Notes: generated by a model not told the origin, from the sequence alone. A stretch of 64,000 nucleotides of DNA from JBCCGG01 sp039029395 (GCA_039029395.1 JBCCGG010000001.1:186001-250000); one strand, 5' to 3'. Positions 1 to 8,788 are shown, counted from the first letter of the stretch. Numbers and translations: made by a program.

Positions 1-613
1 CGGGCTCGAGACGGGCCTGCTCGCCCTCGATCCTGACCCGGCCTTCGGCGACCAGCTTGAGGCAGCGCGGGTAGAGCGCGTGCTCGGCCTCGAGCACCCG
101 GGCGGCCAGGCTCTCCGCGCTGTCGTCGGGCAGTACCGGCACCGCGGCCTGGCCCACGATCGGCCCCTGGTCGACCGCTTCGCGCACGAAGTGGACCGTG
201 CAGCCGGCCAGCTTGACCCCGGCTTCTAGCGCCCGCGCGTGGGTCTCCAGCCCGGGAAAGGCCGGCAGCAGGGAGGGGTGGATGTTGAGCACCCGGTTCC
301 ACCAGCGCGCCACGTAGCCGGCGGTCACGATGCGCATGAAGCCGGCCTGGCAGATCAGCTCGACCCCGGCCGCCTCTAGGCGCTCGGTCAACGCCGCCTC
401 GAAAGCCGGCCGGTCGCCGCCGAAGTCGGTGTGGTCGACCACCGCGGTTTCGATGCCGGCCGCCTCGGCGCGCTTGAGGCCGCGGGCATTCGGCCGGTTG
501 GACAGCACCAGGACCAGCTCGGCCGGATATCCGCGTTGTGCGGCCGCATCGATCAGGGCCTGAAGATTGGTGCCCCGCCCGGAGATCAGGGCGCCGACCT
601 TCAGCTTGCCCAA
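1..613 (-). CDS. purN: Phosphoribosylglycinamide formyltransferase PurN, 3' end cut by window edge
   Basis: PurN transfers a formyl group from 10-formyl-THF to GAR in cytosolic purine synthesis. The reverse strand reads openly from a TTG near 613 to the left edge with no stop (about 204 codons, close to the usual 190-215). The N-terminus reads KVGALISGRGTNLQAL, the typical nucleotide-binding start. Further on come the family motifs NIHPSLLPAFPG (active-site His region) and GCTVHFV followed by D-x-G-P-I. It overlaps the 3' end of purM by about 13 bases, as expected for a translationally coupled purMN pair. The TTG start is inferred from the position of the conserved N-terminus; no ATG fits better. 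Confidence 0.93.
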   Translation of the reverse strand, partial: MGKLKVGALISGRGTNLQALIDAAAQRGYPAELVLVLSNRPNARGLKRAEAAGIETAVVDHTDFGGDRPAFEAALTERLEAAGVELICQAGFMRIVTAGYVARWWNRVLNIHPSLLPAFPGLETHARALEAGVKLAGCTVHFVREAVDQGPIVGQAAVPVLPDDSAESLAARVLEAEHALYPRCLKLVAEGRVRIEGEQARLEP

Positions 614-1689
614 GGCAGCAGGTCCTGGCTGATCTTGATCTGGGCGCCGTCGCCTGCGCGCGGCGCGATGCGGCCGAGCCGGTGGACCCGCTCGCCGGCC
701 TCGCTCAAGAGCGCGGTGAGCGCCGGGGCCGCCTCGGGCGAGACGACGACGGCCATGCCGATACCGCAGTTGAAGGTGCGCAGCATCTCCTCGCGCGCGA
801 CGCCGCCTTGCTCGGCGAGCCAGGCGAAAAGCGCCTGCTCCGGCCAGGCGTTGGCGTCGATCTCGGCCTGGGTCGTCTCGGGCAGCACCCGGGGCAGGTT
901 CTCTAGCAGGCCGCCGCCGGTGATGTGGGCGAAGGCCTTGACGCCGCCGGCTTTCAACGCCGCCAGGCAGGGCCGCACGTAGAGCCGGGTCGGCGCGAGC
1001 AGGGCCGTGGCCAGGCTCTCGTCGGGCGAAAAGGGCGCCGGCGCGCCGTAATCGAGGCCGAGATCGGCGACGATCTTGCGCACCAGGGAAAAGCCGTTGG
1101 AATGGAGCCCGTCGGACTCCAGGCCGAGCACGATGTCGCCTTCCGCCACCTGGTCGCCGGTCAGTACCTCGTCGCGTTCGACCGCGCCGACCGCGAAGCC
1201 GGCCAGGTCGTAGTCGCCGGGCGCGTAGAGGCCGGGCATCTCCGCAGTCTCTCCGCCGATCAGCGCGCAGCCGGCCTGGCGGCAGCCCTCGGCGATGCCG
1301 GCGATGACCTCGGCGGCCAGCGCCTCCTCCAGCTTGCCGATCGCGAAGTAGTCCAGGAAGAACAGGGGCTCGGCGCCCTGAACGATCAGATCGTTGACGC
1401 ACATGGCGACCAAGTCGATGCCCACCGTGTCGTGCTTGCCGGCGGCGATCGCGACCTTCAGCTTAGTGCCGACCCCGTCGGTGCCCGAGACCAGGATCGG
1501 GTCCCGGTAGCCCGCCGCCTTGAGGTCGAAGAGCGCGCCGAAACCGCCCAGCCCGCTTACCGTGCCGGGCCGCGCGGTCGCCTTGGCGAGCGGCTTGATC
1601 GTCTCGACCAGGCGGTTGCCCGCGGCGATATCCACACCGGCGCTCTTGTAGGTGCTGGGGACGGTAGTTATGGCGTCCTCTTGCGTCAT
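601..1689 (-). CDS. purM: Phosphoribosylformylglycinamidine cyclo-ligase (AIR synthetase) PurM
   Basis: PurM closes FGAM to AIR in an ATP-dependent step of cytosolic purine synthesis. The 362-residue product has the family's usual length and motifs: SGTDGVGTKL near residue 65, GGETAEMPG in the middle, and HITGGGLLENLPR in the C-terminal half. The open frame continues upstream to 2040, but the conserved protein begins at MTQEDA (ATG at 1689), and the upstream part lies antisense to the DUF2066 gene, so I chose 1689. It lies directly upstream of purN with overlapping ends. The divergent gene on the other side starts only 52 bases away, so the two promoters must share that short gap. Confidence 0.96.
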   Translation of the reverse strand: MTQEDAITTVPSTYKSAGVDIAAGNRLVETIKPLAKATARPGTVSGLGGFGALFDLKAAGYRDPILVSGTDGVGTKLKVAIAAGKHDTVGIDLVAMCVNDLIVQGAEPLFFLDYFAIGKLEEALAAEVIAGIAEGCRQAGCALIGGETAEMPGLYAPGDYDLAGFAVGAVERDEVLTGDQVAEGDIVLGLESDGLHSNGFSLVRKIVADLGLDYGAPAPFSPDESLATALLAPTRLYVRPCLAALKAGGVKAFAHITGGGLLENLPRVLPETTQAEIDANAWPEQALFAWLAEQGGVAREEMLRTFNCGIGMAVVVSPEAAPALTALLSEAGERVHRLGRIAPRAGDGAQIKISQDLLPWAS

Positions 1690-1741
1690 GCAGTATGAAG
1701 TCGAGGTGGCGGCGAAGATACTTGATCCGGGACGCTTTGCA

Positions 1742-3013
1742 ATGCGCATACCGAAGTCATTCTTTCTCTTCTTGATCGGCCTCACGGCCCTTGGGCTGCC
1801 TGCGGGCGGCCCGGCGTGGGCGCAGGGCGAGACCTTTACGGTGACCGGCGTCGAGGTCGACGCGACCGCCGACAGCGCGACCAGCGCCCGGGCCGCGGCG
1901 CTCGACCAAGGGCACCGCAAGGCCTTCCAGGAGCTGGTGCAGCGACTGGTGCCGGCCGCCGACCAGCCCCGGGTCGCCGGTCCCACGACCACGGTGCTGC
2001 GCGACATGGTGCAGGACTTTTCGGTCGAGAACGAGCGCACCTCGAGCGTGCGTTACCTGGCGGACCTGACCTTCCGCTTCCAGCCGGCGGCGGTGCGCAG
2101 CTACCTCCAGCGCCAAGGCGTCGCCTTCGCCGAGACTCGCAGCAAGCCGATCCTGGTGCTGCCGATTTTCGGCGCGGCCGGCCAGGCGGTGCTCTGGCAG
2201 GAGCCCAATCCCTGGCGGGCGACCTGGGCGACCCGGGAACCGTCTGACGGCCTGGTGCCGCTCAGCGTGCCCCTGGGCGATCTCAGCGACGTTTCCGCGG
2301 TCGACGCCGAGCAGGCGCTGGACGGCGAGCGCGGGCCGCTTTCCGCCTTGGCGCGGCGCTACGGGGCCGAGGACGTGCTGATCAACCAACTGGTCTTGGC
2401 CGGCGATCCCTTGGCCGAGCAGGCCACCCTGCAGGTCATCGCAAGCCGCTTGGGCGGCCAGGACCAGGGCCAGTCCTTTGTGTTCCGCATGCGCCAGCAG
2501 CCCGGCGAGACCTTGGATGAGCTTTTGGCGCGTGCCGCCGATCAGGTCTCGGCCCAGGTCAACGAGGATTGGAAGGCGGCCAATCTCTTGCGCTATGGCG
2601 AGCAGAGCAGCCTGACCGTGATCGTGCCGGTCGGGTCCCTGAACGACTGGCTGTCGGTCCGGCGCCGGCTCGAGAATGTGCCCTCCGTGCTCGACAGCCG
2701 CCTGATGGCCATGACCCGCAACAACATCGAGGTCGAGATCACCTATGCCGGCGACGAGCAGCAGCTGGCCCGCGCCCTGGCTCAGGACGACCTGCGCCTC
2801 ACGCCGAACGACGCCGCCGGCTGGTGGGAGCTGCGCCTGAGCGCGCTCACCCTGCCGACCGGCGCCCAACCGAGCGGCGGCCTGCGGCCGGTCCAGCCGA
2901 TCCAACCCGATCAACCGCAGCTGCAGCCGGTGCAACCGATCCAGCCAGATCAGCCCCAGCCCGATGTGCAGCCGGTCCAACCGATCCTGCCCGACCAGCC
3001 CGCGAGCGAGTGA
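1742..3013 (+). CDS. DUF2066 domain-containing exported protein
   Basis: This 423-residue protein of unknown function matches the DUF2066 family, which often stands next to purM and the AI-2E permease in alphaproteobacteria. The N-terminus is a clear signal peptide (basic RIPK, hydrophobic stretch, cleavage after AWA near residue 28), so it is probably periplasmic. The conserved core begins at FTVTGVEVDATA. The last ~45 residues are a proline/glutamine-rich tail made of near-repeats of PVQPIQPDQPQ. The frame is open further upstream to 1652, but that part overlaps divergent purM, and the signal peptide sets the start at ATG 1742. The next gene follows after 9 bases, so it is probably co-transcribed. 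Confidence 0.85.
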   Translation: MRIPKSFFLFLIGLTALGLPAGGPAWAQGETFTVTGVEVDATADSATSARAAALDQGHRKAFQELVQRLVPAADQPRVAGPTTTVLRDMVQDFSVENERTSSVRYLADLTFRFQPAAVRSYLQRQGVAFAETRSKPILVLPIFGAAGQAVLWQEPNPWRATWATREPSDGLVPLSVPLGDLSDVSAVDAEQALDGERGPLSALARRYGAEDVLINQLVLAGDPLAEQATLQVIASRLGGQDQGQSFVFRMRQQPGETLDELLARAADQVSAQVNEDWKAANLLRYGEQSSLTVIVPVGSLNDWLSVRRRLENVPSVLDSRLMAMTRNNIEVEITYAGDEQQLARALAQDDLRLTPNDAAGWWELRLSALTLPTGAQPSGGLRPVQPIQPDQPQLQPVQPIQPDQPQPDVQPVQPILPDQPASE

Positions 3014-3022
3014 GCCAACGCC

Positions 3023-4096
3023 GTGACCGTCCAACGTCAGCTGCGCTTCTGGCTGATCGGCTTCATCGTCTTCTTCGCCCTTTTGTGGCTGCTCAGCGGC
3101 ATTCTGCTGCCCTTCGTCGCCGGCATGGCGGTCGCCTACCTCTTGGACCCACCGTGCGACCGGCTCGAGGCCATGGGCCTGTCGCGCACGCTTGCGACCA
3201 CCATACTGACCGTCGCCTTTCTGCTGATCATCGTCGGCGCGTTGCTGCTTCTGCTGCCCTTGTTGATCGGCCAGCTGGCCGGCTTCGTCGAGCGCCTGCC
3301 GGCCTATCTGGAGGCCCTGCGGCGCCACTCCGTTGAGCTGCTGGCAACTCTCGAGGCGCGGGTCGACCCGGCCTTGGTCGACAAGCTGAAGGAGAGCCTA
3401 GCCGGCTCGGCCGAGCAGCTCTTCACCTGGAGCACGGCCCTGGTCGGGCGGCTGATCAGCGGCGGCGTGGCGGTTGCCAACCTGATCTCCCTGGTGGTCA
3501 TCACCCCGGTCGTCGCCTTCTACCTGTTGCGCGACTGGGACCGTTTGGTCGAGAAGATCGACGGCTGGCTGCCCCAGGAGCACGCCGAGGCGATCCGCCA
3601 GCAACTCGGCGAAATCGATCAAACCCTGGCCGGCTTCGTGCGCGGCCAGTCCATGGTCTGCCTGATCCTGGCGGTGTTCTACGCCACCGCGCTGTCGTTC
3701 GCCGGGCTCGACTTCGGCCTTTTGATCGGGCTGATCGCCGGGCTTCTGACCTTCATACCCTTCGTCGGCTCGGCGGTCGGCCTGGTCGCCTCGGTCGGCA
3801 TGGCCCTGGTGCAATTCGACGACTGGCTGCGCATTGCCATCGTCGCGGCCATCTTCCTGGTCGGCCAAGCGGTCGAGGGCAACTACCTTACCCCGAAGCT
3901 GGTCGGCGACCGGGTCGGCCTGCACCCGGTCTGGGTGATCTTCGCCCTCTTGGCCGGCGGTTTCCTCTTTGGCTTCGTCGGCGTGCTGCTGGCGGTGCCG
4001 ATCGCGGCGGTGATCGGGGTTTTGATCCGCTTCTTCTTCGATATCTATCTGGCCAGTCCGCTCTACAAAGGCAGTGGGGGAGCGAACAGCCCGTGA
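3023..4096 (+). CDS. AI-2E family transporter (PerM/UPF0118 type)
   Basis: A 357-residue inner-membrane protein of the AI-2E exporter family. Members are implicated in autoinducer-2 or small-solute efflux, but the substrate here is unknown. Two hydrophobic helices open the protein, a long amphipathic soluble stretch follows (about residues 85-150), and a cluster of membrane segments fills the second half, with the family-typical FIPFVGS, AVEGNYLTPKLVG and VHPVW-like blocks. The start is a GTG just after the DUF2066 stop. Its TGA is shared with the GTG start of hdaA (GTGA), which points to translational coupling and a single operon of DUF2066, permease and hdaA. Confidence 0.9.
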   Translation: MTVQRQLRFWLIGFIVFFALLWLLSGILLPFVAGMAVAYLLDPPCDRLEAMGLSRTLATTILTVAFLLIIVGALLLLLPLLIGQLAGFVERLPAYLEALRRHSVELLATLEARVDPALVDKLKESLAGSAEQLFTWSTALVGRLISGGVAVANLISLVVITPVVAFYLLRDWDRLVEKIDGWLPQEHAEAIRQQLGEIDQTLAGFVRGQSMVCLILAVFYATALSFAGLDFGLLIGLIAGLLTFIPFVGSAVGLVASVGMALVQFDDWLRIAIVAAIFLVGQAVEGNYLTPKLVGDRVGLHPVWVIFALLAGGFLFGFVGVLLAVPIAAVIGVLIRFFFDIYLASPLYKGSGGANSP

Positions 4097-4785
4097 TCCA
4101 ACTGGCGCTCGACCTGGGACACCGCGCCGCGCTCGGCCGCGAGGACTTCTTGATCGCCCAACCCAACATGGTCGCGGTCGCCCTGATCGACCGCTGGCCC
4201 GCCTGGCCGGGGGCCGGGGTCGCGCTGTTCGGTCCGGCCGGTTGCGGCAAGTCCCACCTGGCCCAGGTGTGGCGCGCCGCCTCGAAGGCGCGGGAAGTCG
4301 ATCCGGCGAAGCTGGAGGCCATGCCCCTGCCGGAGCTCATGGGCGAGCACAAGGCCTTCCTGCTCGACGGCCTGGGCGTCGCGCTGGACGACAATCCGGC
4401 GCGCCAGGAAGCCATGCTCCACCTCTACAACATGGCGCGCGAGCGTGGCGCCCACCTTATGGTCACCGACCGCCGGCCGCCGTCTCACTGGCACGTCGGG
4501 CTGCCCGATTTGGCCTCGCGCCTTTCGACCCTGCAGGCGATCGAGATGGGCCCGCCGGACGATGCGCTCCTGGGCGCGGTTCTGGTCAAGCTCTTCGCCG
4601 ACCGCCAGCTCACGGTGAAGGGCAAGGTGATCTCTTATTTGCTGGCGCGCATGGAACGCTCCTTCGCCGCCGCCCGGCGCCTGGTCGCCGCCTGCGACAA
4701 AAAGGCGCTCGAGGGCAAGCAGAAGGTCACGACCGCCGTGGCGCGCCAGGCGCTCGAAGACGAGGAACAGGGAACGGGAGGATAG
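4093..4785 (+). CDS. hdaA: DnaA regulatory inactivator HdaA (Hda-like AAA+ protein)
   Basis: HdaA works with the loaded beta sliding clamp to promote ATP hydrolysis by DnaA and so prevents re-initiation of replication. The 230-residue protein begins with the clamp-binding motif QLALDL at residues 3-8. Then come RAALGREDFL, a Walker A (GPAGCGKS, about residue 48), a weak Walker B (FLLDG) and a DnaA-like lid domain. Length and layout match alphaproteobacterial HdaA rather than full DnaA, since domains I, II and IV are absent. The GTG start overlaps the stop of the upstream permease by four bases. The SDR gene follows five bases downstream. Confidence 0.9.
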   Translation: MIQLALDLGHRAALGREDFLIAQPNMVAVALIDRWPAWPGAGVALFGPAGCGKSHLAQVWRAASKAREVDPAKLEAMPLPELMGEHKAFLLDGLGVALDDNPARQEAMLHLYNMARERGAHLMVTDRRPPSHWHVGLPDLASRLSTLQAIEMGPPDDALLGAVLVKLFADRQLTVKGKVISYLLARMERSFAAARRLVAACDKKALEGKQKVTTAVARQALEDEEQGTGG

Positions 4786-4789
4786 TCAC

Positions 4790-5569
4790 GTGGATCTGGG
4801 ATTGAAGGGAAAGAGCGCCATCGTCTGCGCGGCGAGCCGCGGCCTCGGCCGGGCCTGCGCCTGGTCGCTAGCCCGCGAGGGCGTCGCGGTGACCATCATC
4901 GCCCGGCGCGAAGAGGTGCTCGAGCAAGCCGCCAAGGAGATCCGCGAGGGCACCGGCGCTCAAGTGACCGCAATCGCCGACGACATCACCACGCCGGACG
5001 GCCGGGCCCGGGCGCTTGCCGCCTGTCCCGCGCCGGACATCCTGGTCAACAACGCCGGCGGGCCGCCGCCCGGCGACTTCCGGGACTGGACCCGGGACGA
5101 CTGGATCAAGGCGCTGGACGCCAACATGCTGACCGCGATCGAGCTGATCAAGGCGACCGTCGACGGCATGATCGAGCGGCGCTTCGGGCGCGTCGTCAAC
5201 ATTACTTCCTCGGCGGTCAAGGCGCCGATCGACATCCTGGGCCTGTCGAACGGCGCGCGCGCGGGGCTCACCGGCTTCGTCGCCGGCATCGCCCGCAAGA
5301 CGGTGCGCCACAACGTGACGATCAACAACCTGCTGCCCGGGCCCTTCGACACCGACCGCCTGACCGGCACGACCCGGGCCGAGGCCGAGAAGAGCGGCCG
5401 GCCATACGACGAGCTCTGGTCCGAGCGGGAGGCCAAGAACCCGGCCGGCCGCTTCGGCCAACCCGAGGAGTTCGGCGATGCCTGCGCTTATCTCTGCAGC
5501 GCCCAGGCCGGCTACATCACCGGCCAGAACTTGCTGATCGACGGCGGCGGCTACCCCGGCACCCTCTAG
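4790..5569 (+). CDS. SDR family NAD(P)-dependent oxidoreductase
   Basis: A 259-residue short-chain dehydrogenase of the classical type, similar to 3-oxoacyl-ACP reductases, though the substrate cannot be read from sequence. The cofactor site is CAASRGLGRA (residues 13-22), a variant of TGxxxGxG. The NNAG motif is present (ILVNNAGG). The catalytic Ser falls in NITSSAVKAP, but the usual YxxxK Tyr region reads GLSNGARAG, so the canonical Tyr and Lys are not present at the expected spacing. That is a known feature of some divergent SDRs and makes the exact chemistry uncertain. The C-terminus (ITGQNLLIDGGGYPG) is family-typical. GTG start, five bases after hdaA; probably the last gene of that operon. 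Confidence 0.87.
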   Translation: MDLGLKGKSAIVCAASRGLGRACAWSLAREGVAVTIIARREEVLEQAAKEIREGTGAQVTAIADDITTPDGRARALAACPAPDILVNNAGGPPPGDFRDWTRDDWIKALDANMLTAIELIKATVDGMIERRFGRVVNITSSAVKAPIDILGLSNGARAGLTGFVAGIARKTVRHNVTINNLLPGPFDTDRLTGTTRAEAEKSGRPYDELWSEREAKNPAGRFGQPEEFGDACAYLCSAQAGYITGQNLLIDGGGYPGTL

Positions 5570-5589
5570 GGCGAGCGATCAATCGCCGC

Positions 5590-6342
5590 TCAGCGGTCGG
5601 CCAGCGCCTTGCGGTGGATCAGCCGGTCGACTTCGGCCTCGGCCTGGTCGAAGCGCTGGGCGACCTCTCGGCAGAAGGGGTTGTAGTGGAAGACGTCCTG
5701 GAACAGGGCGGTGTCCTGGCGCACGGACTCGACAGCGTCCATCAGGTAGCCGAAAGAGACCGAATCGACCTGGGTGCGCACGAATCCGCCGTGGGTGACG
5801 ATCTGGCCCACGTAGTGGGTCAGGAACAGGGTCTCGGCGATCTGGCGGTCGTGCTCCTCGGGCGACATCTCGAGTACCACCAGGCCGTGGCCTTCCAGGG
5901 CCGCCTTGATCGCTTCGTAGGTCTCCGGCTCGAAGGTATGGTCACTCAGGACGATGCGCAGGCCTTCCAGCGTGCCGCCCTGCTTTTCGAAGCTGTAGGG
6001 CCCGAACATGGGATGGGTCGCCAAGTAGCGCAGCCCGTTGCCGTGGCGCTTCAGCACCTCGACCGTGTGCATCATCACCGTGGCGACGTCGACCAGGACG
6101 CTTTTTGGCCCCAACCGAGGGACGATCTCGGCGACCTTGGCCTCGAAATCGCGGATCGCGACCGCGGCGATCACCAGGTCCGACTTGCAGGTTTCCTCCA
6201 GGGAGAAGAAGCGCTCACTGTCCGGCTCGAAGCGGTGAGAGAAGACCTTTAGGTCAAGCCTCGGCGCGAACTTCTCAGCCAGCTCGGCCAGGAACTGGCC
6301 GAACTGTCCGTAGCCGACGATCCCGATGCTCTCGATTGCCAT
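5590..6342 (-). CDS. Prephenate/arogenate dehydrogenase family protein (TyrA-like)
   Basis: A 250-residue NAD(P)-dependent dehydrogenase of the TyrA family, which oxidatively decarboxylates prephenate or arogenate on the way to tyrosine. The Rossmann motif GIVGYGQFGQFL sits at residues 6-17. The family-signature THPMFGPYSF lies near residue 108, with a helical C-terminal half that in relatives forms the dimer. It is short compared with bifunctional TyrA proteins and has neither a chorismate mutase nor an ACT domain, so it is a stand-alone dehydrogenase. It lies nine bases downstream of rnd on the same strand. Substrate choice (prephenate or arogenate) cannot be decided here. Confidence 0.85.
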   Translation of the reverse strand: MAIESIGIVGYGQFGQFLAELAEKFAPRLDLKVFSHRFEPDSERFFSLEETCKSDLVIAAVAIRDFEAKVAEIVPRLGPKSVLVDVATVMMHTVEVLKRHGNGLRYLATHPMFGPYSFEKQGGTLEGLRIVLSDHTFEPETYEAIKAALEGHGLVVLEMSPEEHDRQIAETLFLTHYVGQIVTHGGFVRTQVDSVSFGYLMDAVESVRQDTALFQDVFHYNPFCREVAQRFDQAEAEVDRLIHRKALADR

Positions 6343-6351
6343 TGCCGCGGA

Positions 6352-7506
6352 TTATTCTTCCGGCTCCAGCTCGACCAGCTCGACCGCGTTGTCCCGGGCG
6401 CCGAGCGCCAGGCGGCCGTGCTTGAGGGCGAGCGCATCCTCGCCGAAGATCTCCCGGCGCCAGCCGGCCAGCGCGCGCACCTCGGCCTTGTCGTCGGCCG
6501 CGATCTGCTCCAGATCGCTGCTGCTGGCGACCAGCTTGAGGGCCACGTCGTGCTCCTCGCACTTGGCGCGCAAAAGCACCTTCAAGAGATCGACCAGCGG
6601 CCCGAGGCCGTTCGGCAGCTCGCGCTGGGGCGGCGGCTCGGGCAGCGCCTCGTCGGGCAAGGCGAGCGCGTCGGCGATGGTCTTGAGCACCGCCTGGCCC
6701 TGGCGGCTGTCGGCGAACTTGCGCCCCAGGGAACGGGTGCGCGCCAGGTCCTGTGCGCTCTTCGGCCTGTGGGCGGCGATGTCGAGCACCTGGTCGTCGC
6801 GCAGCACCCGGCCGCGCGGCAAGTCGCGCGCCTGGGCCTCGCTTTCGCGCCAGGCGGCCAGCGCGCGCACCACCGCCAGGTGGCGTTTGTCCCGAGAGCG
6901 GGTCTTGAGCCGCTGCCAGGCCGCCTCGGGCCTGAGCTCGTAGGTCTCCGGGTCGGTCAGCACCGCCATCTCCTCGGTCAGCCAGTCGGCCCGCTCGCCC
7001 AGGCGCTTCTTGAGCTTGCGGTAAACCTTGCGCAGGTGGGTGACGTCGGCCAGCGCGTAGTCGATCTGGCGCTCGGTCAAGGGGCGCCTGGACCAGTCCG
7101 TAAAGCGCGAGGCCTTGTCGATGCGGGCGCCGGCGAGCTGGCGGGCGAGCGTCTCGTAGCCGACCGAATCGCCGAAGCCACAGACCATGGCGGCAACCTG
7201 GGTGTCGAAGATCGGCGCCGGCAGGCGGCCGATCAGGTGATAAAAGATCTCCAGATCCTGGCGCCCGGAATGAAACACCTTGAGGATCGTCTCGTCGCAC
7301 AAGAGCGCGACCAGCGGGTCGATGTCGAGCCCCTCGGCCAAGGTATCCACCGCGACCGCCTCCTCGGGCCCGGCGATCTGAACCAGGCAGAGCTTGGGCC
7401 AATAGCTGTTGTCCCGGAGGAACTCGGTGTCGACCGTGACGAACTCGGTGTCTTCCTGACGGCGGCAAAAGGCGGCCAGAGACTCGCTGTCGGTAATCAG
7501 TGTCAT
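6352..7506 (-). CDS. rnd: Ribonuclease D
   Basis: RNase D is a 3'-5' exoribonuclease that trims tRNA and other stable RNA 3' ends. The 384-residue product has the DEDDy exonuclease residues in order: VDTEF near residue 26 (Asp and Glu), VFHSGRQDLEIF near residue 77 (Asp), and the final Tyr/Asp block DYALADVTHL near residue 149. An HRDC-type region follows in the C-terminal half, where ARD..RGRVLRDD is typical. The ATG at 7506 begins the conserved MTLITDSESL. In Rhodospirillales rnd often lies near aspS and purM, as it does here. Confidence 0.94.
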   Translation of the reverse strand: MTLITDSESLAAFCRRQEDTEFVTVDTEFLRDNSYWPKLCLVQIAGPEEAVAVDTLAEGLDIDPLVALLCDETILKVFHSGRQDLEIFYHLIGRLPAPIFDTQVAAMVCGFGDSVGYETLARQLAGARIDKASRFTDWSRRPLTERQIDYALADVTHLRKVYRKLKKRLGERADWLTEEMAVLTDPETYELRPEAAWQRLKTRSRDKRHLAVVRALAAWRESEAQARDLPRGRVLRDDQVLDIAAHRPKSAQDLARTRSLGRKFADSRQGQAVLKTIADALALPDEALPEPPPQRELPNGLGPLVDLLKVLLRAKCEEHDVALKLVASSSDLEQIAADDKAEVRALAGWRREIFGEDALALKHGRLALGARDNAVELVELEPEE

Positions 7507-7593
7507 GGCGCCGTCCTATACAGGCAAAGACCCGGGGACGAAAGGCCGGCGGTACGCTAGGCTCGCGGGAAACGGGGATCGGGAGAGGCGAAA

Positions 7594-7770
7594 ATGGTCG
7601 GCATCGGCTGCTTGGCGCCGGTCATCCTGGCGGTGATCGGCGCTGCGATCGGTAAATTCGCGGGCGGCGCCGGCTGGGCCGCCTGGGGCTTCGGGATCGG
7701 CCTGGTGGTCGGCGGTGGAATTGCCGCGGCCACCTGGGCTGCGATCAAGCGTTACAAGGAGGACGACTAG
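7594..7770 (+). CDS. Small hydrophobic membrane protein (58 aa)
   Basis: A short open frame of 58 residues, starting MVGIGCLAPVIL and ending in the charged tail KRYKEDD. Two hydrophobic stretches (about residues 3-18 and 24-46) are rich in Gly and Ala and are joined by a short KFAGGAG turn, so it is probably a small two-pass inner-membrane protein with Gly-zipper-like packing. A purine-rich GGGAGAGG lies just upstream of the ATG. It sits between divergent rnd and the convergent orphan gene at 7824. Codon use looks like that of its neighbours. I do not recognise a family and assign no function. Confidence 0.6.
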   Translation: MVGIGCLAPVILAVIGAAIGKFAGGAGWAAWGFGIGLVVGGGIAAATWAAIKRYKEDD

Positions 7771-7823
7771 GGCGGCGCCGCGCGCCCTGACTGGGCGGCG
7801 GCGCCGCTTGGCGAATGCGCGGC

Positions 7824-8600
7824 TTACTTGCTGCAGCGCACGGCGGCGGCCCAGCTGTAGTCCGCGTAAGCGATGTAGCGCCATTCCAGATAAAAGAACG
7901 AGGCGATCAGGGAGAAGGAGGAGACCGGCTTGCCGACCAGCCCGGAGGTCAGGCCGACCAGGGTCTTCTTTTTGCAGGCCGGATTGGGGCAGTCCGTGCC
8001 GTTGAGCTCGAGCCCGGCGTCGGTCTTGGCACGGCTCGGCACCAAGCCCTTGGCTTCGTTTATCGCGGCCTGACGCGAGGTCTTGTAGTTGGACCAGGCC
8101 CGGCCCTGGCCGCTGATCGGCGTGAAGGTCGGACAGGCCGGCGGCGGCGGGGGCGGCGCGGCGCAGGCGGCGATCAACTCGTTGAGCCCGAAAAGCGCCA
8201 AGTCGACCGCGTTGGTCAGCACTTCGCGGCCGCCGACCGCCCGGTAGAGGATGCCCATGTAGCGGCTCGAGAGGTAGAGCGGCTGGTTCGCCGCGCGCAC
8301 CACCTCCCAGACGTTGAAGACCGGCCCCTCGGGGCTCGGCAGCCGGGAGGCCGGCTGGTCCCGCAAGTCCTGCCAGCTGCAGCCGCCGATGATGCGCGCG
8401 CCGCGCTGATCGACGTCGTCGACGCCGACCACGACGTACTCGCACAAGGTCGGGCCGTCGTAGAGAATGCGCTCCAGGTTCTGCGACGGCGTCTGGGGAT
8501 CGTTGAGCAGACTGTCAACAGCTTCGGGGCTTGAAAGGTCGACGACTCGCACCTCTGGGTCGAAAGTCTTGACCGGATCGGAAGTGTCGTTGGTGGACAT
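7824..8600 (-). CDS. Hypothetical protein with proline linker and C-terminal Cys motif
   Basis: A 258-residue protein I do not recognise. The start at ATG 8600 (MSTNDTSDPVK) has a strong ribosome binding site (GGAGGAAT). The longer frame to 8648 has no such support. The N-terminal ~145 residues look globular and soluble. A run of six prolines (about residues 148-153) separates them from a C-terminal part with D-C-P-N-P-A-C-K-K-K, a possible metal-binding pair, and a hydrophobic segment (VSSFSLIASFFYLEWRYIAY) near the end that could touch or cross the membrane. There is no signal peptide. The divergent hydrolase gene at 8789 shares its upstream region, which carries a CRP/FNR-like dyad. Confidence 0.7.
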   Translation of the reverse strand: MSTNDTSDPVKTFDPEVRVVDLSSPEAVDSLLNDPQTPSQNLERILYDGPTLCEYVVVGVDDVDQRGARIIGGCSWQDLRDQPASRLPSPEGPVFNVWEVVRAANQPLYLSSRYMGILYRAVGGREVLTNAVDLALFGLNELIAACAAPPPPPPACPTFTPISGQGRAWSNYKTSRQAAINEAKGLVPSRAKTDAGLELNGTDCPNPACKKKTLVGLTSGLVGKPVSSFSLIASFFYLEWRYIAYADYSWAAAVRCSK

Positions 8601-8680
8601 AATATTCCTCCGTTTGTTGGCGTCGGCGTGAAATGCGCCGGCTTGCACAAAGCTTTACGGAGGGGAATGTCGGCCCGGAT

Positions 8681-8696
8681 CGTGACGGGCGTCACA
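8681..8696. promoter_or_regulatory. CRP/FNR-family-like operator in a divergent promoter region
   Basis: The sequence CGTGACGGGCGTCACA contains a perfect dyad GTGACG-GG-CGTCAC and fits the CRP-type spacing GTGA-N6-TCAC. It lies about 88 bases upstream of the gene starting at 8600 (minus strand) and about 100 bases upstream of the hydrolase start at 8789 (plus strand), so one bound dimer could serve both promoters. The match to the CRP/FNR family is based only on the half-sites. Which regulator binds, if any, is not known. Confidence 0.45.
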
Positions 8697-8788
8697 GTCG
8701 GATAGGACCGAGGGCGAAAGTGTCGCTCACCTGCTACTCGCCCTATATAGTTGTTCGCGTAGAGAAGACTGAGAAGGGATCGGGAAGG

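Noticed and set aside
601..2040. N-terminal extension of PurM to 479 residues
   Set aside because: The extra part is antisense to the DUF2066 gene and has no PurM similarity; the conserved protein starts at 1689.
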